From positions 310,001 through 374,000 of the forward strand of contig NZ_CP092107.1 in the NCBI RefSeq assembly GCF_029016485.1: a stretch of DNA of 64,000 bases, given 5' to 3'. The notes beneath the pieces are model-generated. The model was not told the origin of the DNA, made no database searches, and saw only the letters and a list, made by a program, of their open reading frames with translations. Positions 9,749 through 19,431 of the stretch are shown in pieces. Positions within the stretch are counted from its first letter, which is position 1; each line of letters opens with the position of its first letter. This DNA is from Vibrio sp. JC009. GTDB taxonomy: Bacteria; Pseudomonadota; Gammaproteobacteria; Enterobacterales; Vibrionaceae. Both the position numbers and the translations under genes were made by a program.

Positions 9749-12154
9749 ATGGCCAACAACCAATATATACGCTGGTTTAATGAACTGACTATCAGTGATG
9801 TACCTATCGTTGGCGGTAAGAATGCATCTCTGGGAGAGCTGTCCTCTCTTCTTAAATCAAGCCCGATCCGGCTGCCCGACGGTTTTGCGCTGACAGCGCA
9901 GGCGTACCGGGATTTTCTTAAACATAATCAGTTAGAAGAGCAGATCTATCCTCTTTTAGACTCGCTGGACAAAAACGATCTTGACGCACTTAAGTCAACC
10001 GCATCTAAGGTCCGGGAGCTGATTCTGAGTGGCAGCTTTACCGCAGAAATGAAACAGCAGATAACAGAAGCTTATTCCAGACTGGAAGAGCAGTACGGTG
10101 AGAATACCGATGTTGCGGTTCGAAGCAGTGCCACTGCTGAAGATCTGCCTAACGCCTCTTTCGCAGGTCAGCAGGAGTCTTATCTGAACGTGACCGGTGC
10201 CGAGGATGTTCTGTATTACAGTCAACGGGTTCTGGCTTCTCTGTTTACCGACAGAGCCATCAGCTACCGGATTGATCAGGGCTTTGAACACCGCCTGGTC
10301 GCACTTTCCGTTGGTGTACAGAAAATGGTTCGCTCGGATCTCGGCTCTGCCGGTGTGATGTTCACGCTTGATACCGAATCCGGTTTCCGTGATCTAATTC
10401 TTATCAGTTCTGCCTGGGGACTGGGTGAAAACGTGGTCCAGGGCAGCGTTTCCCCGGACGAATTTTTTGTGTTTAAGCCCCTGCTACAGGGTGAAAACCG
10501 TCCGATAGTAAAACGTCACCTCGGGGATAAAGCCATTAAGATGGTTTATCAGGCCAAAGATCCAAATCATGTCACCACCAAAAACATTCAGGTACCGGAC
10601 AAGCAGAGAAGCGAATTTTCTATCTCTTCCGATGATGTTTTAGCACTGGCAAAAACGGCTACTTTTATTGAAGAGCATTACTCAGAAAAAGCCGGCCGCG
10701 ATATGCCTATGGATATCGAATGGGCAAAAGACGGAGAAACCGGAAGCCTCTTTATTCTGCAGGCGCGCCCTGAAACCGTACACTCACAGCAGTCGCGTAA
10801 TGTACTGCTCAGCTACAAGCTTAATAATTCCGGAAACACAAAGCCCATTGTCACTGGTAAAAGTGTCGGTAAGAAAATTGCGTCAGGCCATGCCTGTGTG
10901 ATTTCAGACTGCTCTGAAATGGACAAAATCCGGCAAGGTGAAGTACTGGTTTCTGATATTACCGATCCCGACTGGGAGCCAATAATGAAAAAGGCGTCCG
11001 CCATTGTGACCAACCGGGGTGGCCGGGTATGTCATGCTGCGATTATCGCCAGAGAGCTGGGTATTCCGGCCATTGTCGGTACAGGCAATGGTACCGAAGT
11101 GATTAATGATGGCGATGAACTGACCATCTCCTGCGCCGAAGGGGATGAAGGTTTCGTTTATCCGGGCACAATTCCTTTTACCGTCTCTGAACATGAAATC
11201 GATTTTAACCGTCGACCGGAAACCAAAATGATGCTGAATGTGGCAGATCCGCATATGGCCTTTGAATTTGCACAACTGCCCAATGACGGTGTCGGACTCG
11301 CCCGGCTCGAATTCATTATCAACAATATGATTGGCATGCATCCAAAGGCGCTGCTTGAATTTGATAAGCTCGATGATTCACTGCAGCAGAAAATCAGCCA
11401 GCGTATATCCGGTTATGATTCGCCGGTCAGATACTATGTCGATCGTCTGGCGGAAGGGATTGGCGCTATTTGTGCCGCTTTCTATCCGAAGCCGGTGATA
11501 ATCCGGTTCAGTGATTTTAAATCTAACGAGTACAGTTCGCTGTTAGGCGGCCAGGCGTACGAGCCGAACGAAGAAAACCCTATGATAGGTTTCCGGGGCA
11601 CCGGGCGTTACTTTGATCCATGCTTTGCCGACTGTTTTGCCCTTGAGTGTGAAGCGGTTAAGTTTGTCAGAGAGACACAGGGGCTGACAAATCTTGCCGT
11701 TATGTTGCCGTTTGTCCGCACGCCGGAAGATCTTGTGTCCGTTCAGGCACTAATGGCAAAAAATGGCCTCAAACGCGGCGAGAACGGGCTTAAGCTTTAT
11801 ACCATGTGTGAAATCCCATCGAACGTCATTCTGGCAGAGAGGTTCCTTGAACACTGCGATGGCTTCTCTATCGGTTCGAACGATCTGACTCAGTTAACCC
11901 TCGGAGTCGACAGGGACTCAGGTCTGCTAACCCAGTATGACGAAAGGCATGAAGCAGTAACAAGAATGCTGAAACTGGCGATTGAAGCCTGCAGAAAAGC
12001 GGACAAATACGTTGGTATCTGTGGTCAGGCACCATCAGACTTTCCTGAAATCACCGCCTGGCTGGTGGAGCAAGGCATAAGTTCGATCTCATTAAACCCT
12101 GACAGTGTTATAACCATGACGGATCTGGTTTTAGGCTTAGAGTCCGGAAGTTAG
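9749..12154 (+). CDS. ppsA: Phosphoenolpyruvate synthase
   Basis: This 801-residue protein matches PEP synthase in length and domain order: an ATP-grasp pyruvate-binding domain (about 1-350), a swivelling phosphohistidine domain with GGRVCHAAIIAREL and His429 as phospho-carrier, and a C-terminal PEP-utilising barrel ending with the GICGQAPSD cysteine motif. It converts pyruvate, ATP and water to PEP, AMP and phosphate in the cytoplasm, the entry to gluconeogenesis from C3 acids. The ATG is preceded by GGAG. No ppsR-type regulatory kinase gene is adjacent. A GC-rich hairpin lies just after the stop. Confidence 0.97.
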   Translation: MANNQYIRWFNELTISDVPIVGGKNASLGELSSLLKSSPIRLPDGFALTAQAYRDFLKHNQLEEQIYPLLDSLDKNDLDALKSTASKVRELILSGSFTAEMKQQITEAYSRLEEQYGENTDVAVRSSATAEDLPNASFAGQQESYLNVTGAEDVLYYSQRVLASLFTDRAISYRIDQGFEHRLVALSVGVQKMVRSDLGSAGVMFTLDTESGFRDLILISSAWGLGENVVQGSVSPDEFFVFKPLLQGENRPIVKRHLGDKAIKMVYQAKDPNHVTTKNIQVPDKQRSEFSISSDDVLALAKTATFIEEHYSEKAGRDMPMDIEWAKDGETGSLFILQARPETVHSQQSRNVLLSYKLNNSGNTKPIVTGKSVGKKIASGHACVISDCSEMDKIRQGEVLVSDITDPDWEPIMKKASAIVTNRGGRVCHAAIIARELGIPAIVGTGNGTEVINDGDELTISCAEGDEGFVYPGTIPFTVSEHEIDFNRRPETKMMLNVADPHMAFEFAQLPNDGVGLARLEFIINNMIGMHPKALLEFDKLDDSLQQKISQRISGYDSPVRYYVDRLAEGIGAICAAFYPKPVIIRFSDFKSNEYSSLLGGQAYEPNEENPMIGFRGTGRYFDPCFADCFALECEAVKFVRETQGLTNLAVMLPFVRTPEDLVSVQALMAKNGLKRGENGLKLYTMCEIPSNVILAERFLEHCDGFSIGSNDLTQLTLGVDRDSGLLTQYDERHEAVTRMLKLAIEACRKADKYVGICGQAPSDFPEITAWLVEQGISSISLNPDSVITMTDLVLGLESGS

Positions 12155-12160
12155 CGGCTC

Positions 12161-12190
12161 CAGGGCCAGCAGCCCGCTCCGCTGGCCCTG
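12161..12190 (+). terminator. GC-rich hairpin after ppsA
   Basis: CAGGGCCAGC (12161-12170) and GCTGGCCCTG (12181-12190) form a perfect 10-bp stem seven bases after the ppsA stop. No U-run follows, so it may be a weak terminator or a processing/stability hairpin before the next gene. Confidence 0.55.
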
Positions 12191-12270
12191 ATGTCGAATT
12201 ATTGGCATATTTTTGGCACGAATACTGCAAGACAAATAACAGTTCATTAATTATAAGCAACGGAGTTTCC

Positions 12271-12813
12271 ATGTCAGGAATCGTGCGAAAGTTTGCTATT
12301 ATCGCAGCAGCAGTTTTTTCATCATTTTCAGCGAACGCTAACAATTTCTCATACAACAATCTGGATATTATGATTGGAACCAGTCCTACTTCAGTAGGCG
12401 TTGGTTTTTCATCACTCTTTGTAGATAACGCTCACTTCTTAGTGCGGGGCGACAGCCGTTTCGAAGGGGACTGGATTCTTACCGGTGGTATCGGCTTTAA
12501 TGGTCCGGTTAACCAATTTGCTGACATCTATGGACAGATGCTATTACATAATGTGAAAGAAAACGACGATGATCTGGTAGGTAATGACTTTCTTCCAGAA
12601 TTCGCCGTTGGTACCCGTGTCTGGATGCTGCAGAACATCGAATTATTTGGTCAGGTTGGTCAATTAGTTGACGATAGCGAAACTCACAGCACATATAATG
12701 TTGGCTTCCGCTTCCACTCTACTCAGCAACTGGTTATGGGTGCTTCACTGAGAAGAAATTACGTATTTGAAGGCGGCAACCAGTTAATGATGAACGTTCG
12801 CTTCCAGTATTAA
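12271..12813 (+). CDS. Small outer-membrane beta-barrel-like protein
   Basis: The likely start is the ATG at 12271, preceded by CGGAG; a longer frame from 12202 lacks such a site. The 180-residue product has a clear signal peptide (MSGIVRKFAIIAAAVFSSFSANA, cleaved before NNF). The mature part is rich in alternating hydrophobic and polar residues and glycine, and it ends in MNVRFQY; an aromatic C-terminus is typical of proteins assembled by the BAM machinery. I infer an eight-strand-type barrel in the outer membrane. I recognise no specific family. Confidence 0.75.
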   Translation: MSGIVRKFAIIAAAVFSSFSANANNFSYNNLDIMIGTSPTSVGVGFSSLFVDNAHFLVRGDSRFEGDWILTGGIGFNGPVNQFADIYGQMLLHNVKENDDDLVGNDFLPEFAVGTRVWMLQNIELFGQVGQLVDDSETHSTYNVGFRFHSTQQLVMGASLRRNYVFEGGNQLMMNVRFQY

Positions 12814-12830
12814 TCTGGGTCAAATTCAGC

Positions 12831-12865
12831 AAAAAGGACAAGCGCCGTTTGGGCTTGTCCTTTTT
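12831..12865. terminator. Bidirectional rho-independent terminator
   Basis: AAAAAGGACAAGC (12831-12843) and GCTTGTCCTTTTT (12853-12865) form a perfect 13-bp stem with T-runs in both directions, between the convergent barrel protein and chemoreceptor genes. Confidence 0.9.
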
Positions 12866-12876
12866 TAGTACCTAAA

Positions 12877-14505
12877 TCAGAGCTCAAATTGCTCTACATG
12901 TTTTTTCAGTTTATAGGACTGGCGGGACATATCCTGGCAGGCATCCGCCGTATGCCCGGCCCCGGAAGACATTTCAGATGCCGCCTGATAAATATTGCCA
13001 ACGCTGCGGTTTAGCTCTTCCGATGTTTTATTCTGCTCCTCACAAGCAGAGGCAATCTGTACGCTCATGGTTGCAATATTATCTATCGCCACCTGTATCT
13101 CATCTATCTTGATATTCGCAGCGTTTGCCTGCGATTTACAAGCCTGAATACCTTTCTCACAATCACGACTGACATGACCTGTCTGAGTGGCGTTTTTCTG
13201 CAGCTCAGTCACGATATCAACAATTTTAACTGTGGAGTCCTGAGTTCGCTGAGCCAGTGAACGCACTTCATCTGCCACGACAGCAAAGCCTCTTCCCTGC
13301 TCTCCGGCCCTTGCCGCCTCTATTGCAGCATTTAACGCCAAAAGATTTGTCTGATCGGCAATATCCCGGATCACATCCACAATCATGGTGATTTTCTCTG
13401 AATTGCTTTCAAGCTCAACTGACAACTGACCTGCCATCTGAACGGTATTGGCTACATCTGAAATGGCATCAATGCTTTCGGTTAGCGCCTTACTTCCTGA
13501 AAGAGCAAGCTGATTTGCCAGATTGGCGGACTCCGCACCATTTTCGGTACTCACGGCAACTTCTTTTACCGCAGCCTGCATTTGAGTCATAGCAGAGGAG
13601 ACGGCACTCAGTTCTTCTTGCTGAGTATTCATACCAACGGCTGTCTGAGAAGAAATGGCACTGACTTCATCCACGGCGCTGACTAACTGGATTGCTGAAT
13701 CATTAATTTCATTGACTAAAGAGCGTAAATTGTCCTGCATCTGAGTCAGTGCTTTTAATAGCTCACCAAACTCATCATTTCTTATATGGGTTACGTCAAT
13801 TTTCCTATTCAGTTCACCTTTAGAGATAGTTTGTGCAAAATTTAAAGCCAGCTGTAGAGGGAAATGAATTTGTTTTCTCAATACCGTTGAAGCAAAATAA
13901 GTTGCGATAAATGATATTGCCAGGCCAATTCCAACCTTTAAAAATATATGATGTACGGCGGTCACTATATCTGCGTTAAGTTGGTTAGCTTCTTCTTCGT
14001 TTATTAAAATCACCTTATCCAGATTATCTAAAGCCTGGCTGTATATGCCAAAGCTATTAAGCACAACAAGATTGGCTTGCTCGACTAAACCTGAACTTAA
14101 CAAGGCATTATAAGGTTTTGTCTCTTCGGTATACTTAAGCCACGCAAGCTTGAATTCATTAAAAACCGCCTGTTCCTGCTGGCTTAAGTAGTGTGACTCG
14201 TACTCGGCTATACACTCAAGCACATCCCTTCGCCACTGTTCCAGGTCTTCAATCCATGCCCCAAGATCCGGGTGTCCGGCATTTGGAAGCAGAGAGAATT
14301 CATCCTTCCTTATCTTGGTTATCTGTACCTGAATATCTTTAATCAAACTAATGGACGGTAAGCTTTGCTTACTTATTAAGTTTACTTTTTCTTCCAGTTG
14401 ATTAATTTTGACTAAAGTAACAGCACCTGTTATTGCAAAAATCAGCAACACAACAATAAAGCCTGCTGTTATTTTATTGGTTACTTTTAAATTATCTAGC
14501 CCCAT
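12877..14505 (-). CDS. Methyl-accepting chemotaxis protein
   Basis: This 542-residue receptor has a membrane helix at about 11-31, a periplasmic helical region of about 150 residues that looks like a four-helix-bundle sensor, a second membrane helix near 190-210, a HAMP domain (about 213-265) and a signalling domain. The hairpin tip [20 protein letters not shown] is intact, so it should bind CheW and CheA. No CheR-tethering pentapeptide is seen at the C-terminus (KKHVEQFEL). The ligand is unknown. It is a single gene with its own terminator region. Confidence 0.95.
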   Translation of the reverse strand: MGLDNLKVTNKITAGFIVVLLIFAITGAVTLVKINQLEEKVNLISKQSLPSISLIKDIQVQITKIRKDEFSLLPNAGHPDLGAWIEDLEQWRRDVLECIAEYESHYLSQQEQAVFNEFKLAWLKYTEETKPYNALLSSGLVEQANLVVLNSFGIYSQALDNLDKVILINEEEANQLNADIVTAVHHIFLKVGIGLAISFIATYFASTVLRKQIHFPLQLALNFAQTISKGELNRKIDVTHIRNDEFGELLKALTQMQDNLRSLVNEINDSAIQLVSAVDEVSAISSQTAVGMNTQQEELSAVSSAMTQMQAAVKEVAVSTENGAESANLANQLALSGSKALTESIDAISDVANTVQMAGQLSVELESNSEKITMIVDVIRDIADQTNLLALNAAIEAARAGEQGRGFAVVADEVRSLAQRTQDSTVKIVDIVTELQKNATQTGHVSRDCEKGIQACKSQANAANIKIDEIQVAIDNIATMSVQIASACEEQNKTSEELNRSVGNIYQAASEMSSGAGHTADACQDMSRQSYKLKKHVEQFEL

Positions 14506-14715
14506 CCCGCCCTCGATATAAATTTATATGAATAAAATACTGACATATTTTGAAATAACAAAAAGATGTCAGATAACATCCAGTTATTTATAAGTTCAAT
14601 AATTTATTTTTAAGCGAGAGAGGTCACGAATAAAACCGTATGGCGTTAACATGTACAATCGAAGTTAAAATATTCGACGCACCATACAAAACCTGAGCAG
14701 AGAGATTGAGTAAAT

Positions 14716-14746
14716 AAACTGCCAGAAGTGTTTGTTCCGGCAGTTT
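14716..14746 (-). terminator. Terminator after nnr
   Basis: AAACTGCC (14716-14723) pairs with GGCAGTTT (14739-14746). On the minus strand it is followed by a T-rich stretch, 14 nt beyond the nnr stop. Confidence 0.7.
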
Positions 14747-14759
14747 TAAAGACAATAAT

Positions 14760-16244
14760 TCAGAAACGGTTAACTAACCGCCGGATATACGGAAACAGAT
14801 CGCTTGCCAGCATACCGCGTTCACCCAGTTCTTTAGCCGATAAATCAGCGGCGGTGGAGTGTATCCAGACTCCGGCTCTTGCCGCTTCAGACAAGGTCAG
14901 CCCCTGCCCTAACAAGCCTGCGATAATACCGGTTAATACATCCCCCATTCCTCCTGAAGCCATGCCCGGGTTTCCGGCATTGCAAATCCAGTAATGAGAG
15001 CCATCATAAATCAAGGTTCCGGCACCTTTTAAAACGGCCACACCACCAAACTTATGCTGAAGAAGTTTTACCGCCTGAAATCGATCCTTCTCCACTTCTT
15101 CTGCCGTTAAGTTCAGCAGCCTTGCCGCTTCGCCCGGATGAGGAGTAATAATCCGGTTATTATTAAAATCCGGAGTTCTGGCAAGCAGGTTCAAGCCGTC
15201 AGCATCTGCCACAACCGGCTTATCCGCGGTTCTGGAGTAGCCCACCAGTGAGCGCCCCCAACTTGAGGAGCCCAGTCCCGGACCAATGGCGATAACATCC
15301 GCCCATTCAAGATGATCGTTTATTTCATTACTGTTGCCGCGCCAGTCATAGGTCATCACTTCTGGTCTGGCGCTTACCAGTGCTGAAACATTTTCAGCTT
15401 GAGTAACCACCCTTGTTAAGCCAGCCCCTGTACGGGCGCAGGCTTCAGAGGTAAGCCGTATTGCGCCAAACATTCCCCTGTCTCCGCCAAGGCACAGAAC
15501 CCGGCCATTATTACCTTTGTGGGAAACGCGCTCGCGGGGGGCTAAAAAGGGTTCAACCGCTTCGGCGGTAATCAAATGTGCCTTCGCATCAACAAGCTGG
15601 CGAAACGCCTGATCCACAGCAAGACCGGCGAAATGTACTTTGCCGGTATAATTTGCCGCCTGACCGGTAAACAAGCCGCGCTTAAGTGCGATAAATGAGA
15701 CGGTGTGCTGTGCTTTAACAACACAACCGAGGTTACGGCCGGTATCCGAACAAAGACCGGAAGGAATATCTATGGAAATAACCGGCTTTTGCGCCTGATT
15801 GATGGCATTAATCAGCAGAGCATAGTTTTGTCTGACTTCACCGGATAAACCGGTGCCGAGTAACCCGTCTATGATGAGATCCACATTTTCTGGTATTTTC
15901 GGCTGTGGTGAGGAGATAGTGCCCTGTTCGGCTAGCCATTCATCTTTTGCTGTCGCAGCATCACCTTTAAGATCGGCAGGATCACCGATTTGCCAAAGCT
16001 GAACAGACATCCCCCGCCGCTTTGCAAGCTTTGCGACAACATAGCCGTCACCGCCGTTATTTCCCCCGCCACAGACGATAAGGATATTTTGCGCATCAGG
16101 ATATCCGGATAAAAGTAAGTCAAATACCGACTGCCCCGCACGGCGCATCAGCTCATACATCTCAAGATTCAGCCGCTCAGCGACTTCCAGCTCACCTTCA
16201 CGAACATCTTTTGCCTGATACAGGCTCGCTTCCCTGCTGTTCAC
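14760..16244 (-). CDS. nnr: Bifunctional NAD(P)H-hydrate epimerase / ADP-dependent dehydratase
   Basis: The roughly 494-residue protein joins an N-terminal epimerase domain (CGGGNNGGDGYVVAKL near residue 60) to a C-terminal ribokinase-like dehydratase (TPHPGEAARLL and NPGMASGGMGDVLTG). It repairs NADHX and NADPHX, the hydrated forms of the nicotinamide cofactors. A GTG at 16244 has GGGAG seven bases upstream; the GTG two codons earlier (16250) is too close to that site. In many gammaproteobacteria nnr sits beside tsaE and amiB. Here it is the last gene after a response regulator/CheC and a PAS gene, with 26 nt between it and the PAS gene. Confidence 0.93.
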   Translation of the reverse strand: MNSREASLYQAKDVREGELEVAERLNLEMYELMRRAGQSVFDLLLSGYPDAQNILIVCGGGNNGGDGYVVAKLAKRRGMSVQLWQIGDPADLKGDAATAKDEWLAEQGTISSPQPKIPENVDLIIDGLLGTGLSGEVRQNYALLINAINQAQKPVISIDIPSGLCSDTGRNLGCVVKAQHTVSFIALKRGLFTGQAANYTGKVHFAGLAVDQAFRQLVDAKAHLITAEAVEPFLAPRERVSHKGNNGRVLCLGGDRGMFGAIRLTSEACARTGAGLTRVVTQAENVSALVSARPEVMTYDWRGNSNEINDHLEWADVIAIGPGLGSSSWGRSLVGYSRTADKPVVADADGLNLLARTPDFNNNRIITPHPGEAARLLNLTAEEVEKDRFQAVKLLQHKFGGVAVLKGAGTLIYDGSHYWICNAGNPGMASGGMGDVLTGIIAGLLGQGLTLSEAARAGVWIHSTAADLSAKELGERGMLASDLFPYIRRLVNRF

Positions 16245-16270
16245 AAACACACTCCCTGCCTGTTTCTTAG

Positions 16271-16708
16271 TTAACTGTTTTTATCCATCATCGCTTCTGC
16301 TGTTGCATCCTGAATGGACAAAAACAGCGACCGTATTTCACCTGTTGGTGTGCGCATCGGGTTTAAGGTCACGTTCTGGTACATAAAATCAGCTTGTTGA
16401 GTCACCGGGCGGACGTTACGGCACTTAAACAGATAAGGCCTCTGCCTCCAGGTAATAAAACTCCGGCACCCCAGGTCATAAACGGGCTTCGCCTTGATGA
16501 TAAACCACTCTTTCGGTATTTCCGGAAAAACCTCAAAGATAGACTTACCAATTGCATCATGCGCCTGGTAACCACTGTGGTGCGTCATAAAGCCGTTCCA
16601 GACCTGGATATTGTAGTCGGTATCCAGTACCACTAATCCAAGGTCAACGTTCTGCACCATGTCCACCATCCAGTGGACCTGTTCAAATTCAGCGGGAAGA
16701 CTTAACAT
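16271..16708 (-). CDS. PAS-domain protein
   Basis: This 145-residue protein is essentially one PAS domain: LGLVVLDTDYNIQVWN starts the fold, AIGKSIFEVFPEI is the usual PAS turn, and the end reads as a PAC-like strand (RSLFLSIQDAT). No effector domain is attached. Its ATG shares one base with the upstream stop (TGATG), so it is translationally coupled to the response regulator/CheC gene and probably works with it as a small-ligand or redox sensor. The pairing is inferred from position. Confidence 0.85.
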   Translation of the reverse strand: MLSLPAEFEQVHWMVDMVQNVDLGLVVLDTDYNIQVWNGFMTHHSGYQAHDAIGKSIFEVFPEIPKEWFIIKAKPVYDLGCRSFITWRQRPYLFKCRNVRPVTQQADFMYQNVTLNPMRTPTGEIRSLFLSIQDATAEAMMDKNS

Positions 16709-17712
16709 CAGAAATCCTCCATTAAGTAAGCAAGTTTAGCGTCCAGCAATGGCAAAGATTCATCTACAAACATAAACAGCAGGTCACAGCGGATACTGGT
16801 GTTATCTATGGTGTAGCTCACCTCAAAGGTCATGGTCTTGTGAAAGCTGCCGGTGGTGGACTTGATAACAGATTCTATCGGGATATGCTGACCAAGAAGC
16901 ACAGGCTGGCTCTGGAAAAACCTCACCTCGGCCTGCTGACCAAGACCGTTAAGGAAGGCCCCGACCAGAATATTAGAAACATCCATCAGCAGTTCCAGCT
17001 CTTCAAGCTCTTCGCTTTCAGCCGGCACTTTCATCAGGCTTTTTAAGTCGGTGATACTGGAGTCACTAAGCAGAACCAGCGCCTCTCCGGCGATACCTTC
17101 ACCATTGAACCCCTGGCATACCCCTGAAACAGCGGCATTACCGGCAAGGTCTTCAAGCGCCATATGCAGTTCGCTGACTTCAAAAATATTCACGTTAGGA
17201 AGAGGCAGGTGTACAAACACATCAAAATGCCGGGCTAAAGCGTCCGCGGCCCGGCCAATGGAAACGTTCGCCACTTCCATATAAATATCGCGTCGCTTAA
17301 GAATTGGCAGAGCGACTGAAGTGGTTGTTGTGATCTGTTGTGGCTCAGCCGGTGAAACTATCTCCCGCAGAACGGTTTTAAGTAGCTCTTTATCGATTGG
17401 CTTTTGGATAAAAGCGACTGCGCCAAGTGCTTCAACCTTAGCTTTGGCTTTTGGCTGAATATCCCCTGATACAACGACCACTGAAATATCGATTCTTTTT
17501 TTGCGGATCTCTTCCAGCGTACCAAATCCGTCCAGTTCCGGCATGGTAAGGTCAAGGAACATCAGATTAAACTTTTGACTCTCAAGCTTTTCCAGAGCAT
17601 CGAGCCCGTTAACCGCAAAAGTGATTTCGGCATTAAGTGAAGGGGGCAATGACCTTGCCATCTGCTTTCGGGCAAGCGCTGAGTCATCACAAATCAGTAC
17701 GGGATATGACAT
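16708..17712 (-). CDS. Response regulator with CheC-like phosphatase domain
   Basis: This 334-residue protein has an N-terminal receiver (about 1-122: acidic CDDSALAR, phospho-acceptor Asp in FLDLTMPELDG, Lys in FIQKPI) and a C-terminal CheC/CheX-type region (about 140-330). The latter carries two CheC-style helix motifs, MEVANVSIGRAADAL and LMDVSNILVGAFLNGL, each with the acidic-x-x-Asn pair used for CheY-P dephosphorylation. It may dephosphorylate a CheY or act on its own receiver state. It is the first gene of a three-gene run with the PAS gene and nnr. Confidence 0.88.
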   Translation of the reverse strand: MSYPVLICDDSALARKQMARSLPPSLNAEITFAVNGLDALEKLESQKFNLMFLDLTMPELDGFGTLEEIRKKRIDISVVVVSGDIQPKAKAKVEALGAVAFIQKPIDKELLKTVLREIVSPAEPQQITTTTSVALPILKRRDIYMEVANVSIGRAADALARHFDVFVHLPLPNVNIFEVSELHMALEDLAGNAAVSGVCQGFNGEGIAGEALVLLSDSSITDLKSLMKVPAESEELEELELLMDVSNILVGAFLNGLGQQAEVRFFQSQPVLLGQHIPIESVIKSTTGSFHKTMTFEVSYTIDNTSIRCDLLFMFVDESLPLLDAKLAYLMEDF

Positions 17713-17886
17713 ACATTTTCCTTAATCGAAGATGTCCTGCTTTGTCTTTTTTAGAAGATATCATTGAGGAACACCAATACACCTAGATAAGTGTAACAGA
17801 GAAGTGGATATACGATATAAAGAATTGCTAACAAGGCTATGAAATATTGATAAATATTACGGCCACACCGTAAAGCTGGATCAAAA

Positions 17887-17909
17887 AAAGGAGCTGATTC
17901 AGCTCCTTT
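17887..17909 (-). terminator. Terminator after the small membrane-protein gene
   Basis: AAAGGAGCTGA and TCAGCTCCTTT form an 11-bp inverted repeat. On the minus strand a run of seven T follows, 26 nt beyond the stop at 17935. Confidence 0.8.
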
Positions 17910-17934
17910 ATAAATTCGTGGTTCGGTACAGACT

Positions 17935-18312
17935 TTAAACGTGTCGGACCTCATGCTTAGTTTTCGTCTCTGATTTTGGTTCCGGAGTTATACGGTCTCT
18001 GTATGAAAACCACAGGTAAGTGACAGCAATCGAGAAGAACAGATAAGAAAATGCAAACACCAGAGGTGAAGTGATCAGAGCGGCTTTCACTCCAATAATG
18101 ACCCCTGCCACTGTGATAGACAGTTTTGCCAGTAGACCACAGATCAGGAGAATCATAGCCAGCTCAGGAAAGCGGGTGGTACGGAATGCAAACCAATAGC
18201 AGCTACCAACAGCCAGAGAGGCTACGGTCAGTCCAAGCATAAATGAATGCAGGTGATCTGCTGAGATTACGCCTGCTGATATTGACGCCATTAATACTAG
18301 AAAAAGTTTCAT
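17935..18312 (-). CDS. Small four-helix membrane protein, function unknown
   Basis: This 125-residue protein has about four hydrophobic segments (roughly 2-18, 25-45, 50-75, 80-102) and a charged cytoplasmic-type tail ending KTKHEVRHV. I do not recognise the family; the segment GLLAKLSITVAGVIIGV slightly recalls AtpI-type small membrane proteins, but this is weak. It has its own terminator and an AT-rich upstream region, so it is probably a single-gene unit. Confidence 0.7.
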   Translation of the reverse strand: MKLFLVLMASISAGVISADHLHSFMLGLTVASLAVGSCYWFAFRTTRFPELAMILLICGLLAKLSITVAGVIIGVKAALITSPLVFAFSYLFFSIAVTYLWFSYRDRITPEPKSETKTKHEVRHV

Positions 18313-18650
18313 ACCGCACTCCTGAAAACCATTGCCACGAATTTTGCATAATTAAAAACTAAGATTGCGCTGTATTATCTTTATTTATAGCAATTTTTCA
18401 AGATGCCCAGTGTCTATTAATTGAGATCTTTTATTCCCAGAGATTATGAATAACATATTAGCAACATTGCGATATTGTAATATCTTTATATTTCAATGTG
18501 ATATGAGACTTGGTTTTATATGTTAAATATACGTAAAATACTAAATTATACAAAATGGTTACGTATACACCTTGGTTTTGTGAGCTGTTTCCATCAGTTT
18601 TTAAAGGCTTGACTTAATTTTTCATAATAAGCCTTAATTTTTCACAACAA
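18313..18650. other. AT-rich intergenic stretch without a gene
   Basis: No coding frame with a ribosome site was seen. The 12-mer CTTAATTTTTCA occurs twice (near 18613 and 18634) just before the lipoprotein terminator. The stretch probably holds the promoter of the small membrane protein. Confidence 0.5.
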
Positions 18651-18677
18651 AAAGCCCCTGTTATAAACAAGGGCTTT
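18651..18677 (-). terminator. Terminator after the DUF3332-like lipoprotein gene
   Basis: AAAGCCC and GGGCTTT flank an inner TGTT/AACA pairing with one mismatch. On the minus strand the stem is followed by TTTTTGTTG. Confidence 0.8.
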
Positions 18678-18712
18678 ATCAGGCAATACCAATACCGGCG
18701 CGATATTTTTAT

Positions 18713-19252
18713 CTATAGATTAGAGACAGTTACATAATTTTGTAGCTCTGTCAGGCTCACTGTCGTGATATGTTCTTCGCCCAGATAGAAGTTCACCGCA
18801 CTATCCACTTTCTCTCCACGAAGTACTTTTTCCGCTCCGTCCACGTAGCTGACATGCATTTCCAGCGTATTTTCATCAAGTTGCTGTAGAGTCGCCTTCT
18901 TAATATCGTTATTGTTACTCAGAGGCACTTCAGTCAAAGAAGAGTCTAAATCATCATTAACTTTAAAAATGGCTTCAACAGGCTGATCAACGACCGCCGG
19001 TGACTTACCTGTAATAGGGTTAGTACCGGACCAGAACTCGATAGCATTAAAAATAAACAGGTCTGCTGCTGAAGCGATCGCATAAACCGGAGAAAGCAGG
19101 ACAAACATTCCTTCACGGCCGTAGCGGTTATCAACCACTTCCAGGTTGAACTTTGTTACAACGCCTGTAACCCCCATCTGGCCCATGCAGCCTGAAAGCG
19201 TGACAATGCCTAAACCCGCTGCAATGGCAATTTTTACTTTTTTTAGTTTCAT
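18713..19252 (-). CDS. DUF3332-like lipoprotein
   Basis: The ATG at 19252 gives 179 residues starting MKLKKVKIAIAAGLG with a lipobox at about 19-22 (LSGC); the longer frame upstream adds 30 residues that would bury the signal peptide. The mature protein has a conserved-looking segment VTKFNLEVVDNRYGREG, a hydrophobic stretch FVLLSPVYAIASAADLFIFNAIEFWSG, and a beta-rich C-terminal half. This resembles DUF3332 proteins of vibrios, whose function is unknown. It should be lipid-anchored in the envelope. It has its own terminator. Confidence 0.82.
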   Translation of the reverse strand: MKLKKVKIAIAAGLGIVTLSGCMGQMGVTGVVTKFNLEVVDNRYGREGMFVLLSPVYAIASAADLFIFNAIEFWSGTNPITGKSPAVVDQPVEAIFKVNDDLDSSLTEVPLSNNNDIKKATLQQLDENTLEMHVSYVDGAEKVLRGEKVDSAVNFYLGEEHITTVSLTELQNYVTVSNL

Positions 19253-19331
19253 AATGACTAACCTATCGTGCTTTAAACAGTGCGCGAAGTTTAGCGTTGG
19301 GGAGGAAGGGCGGAAACTCTTTGGAGCAAGC

Positions 19332-19368
19332 TTTAACAGCAAATTTACTAAGTAAATTTGCTGTTAAA
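19332..19368. repeat. Perfect 37-bp palindrome
   Basis: TTTAACAGCAAATTTACT (19332-19349) is followed by a single central A and then by its exact reverse complement (19351-19368). It lies 80 bp upstream of the lipoprotein start and 64 bp beyond the stop of the HAD gene. It could be a terminator for the HAD gene, though the T-run is weak, or a binding site. Confidence 0.85.
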
Positions 19369-19431
19369 ATCAATTAATTACAATTTTAAATGTTCGGATT
19401 TCAACTTATTTGACGCAATAAGCAACATAAG

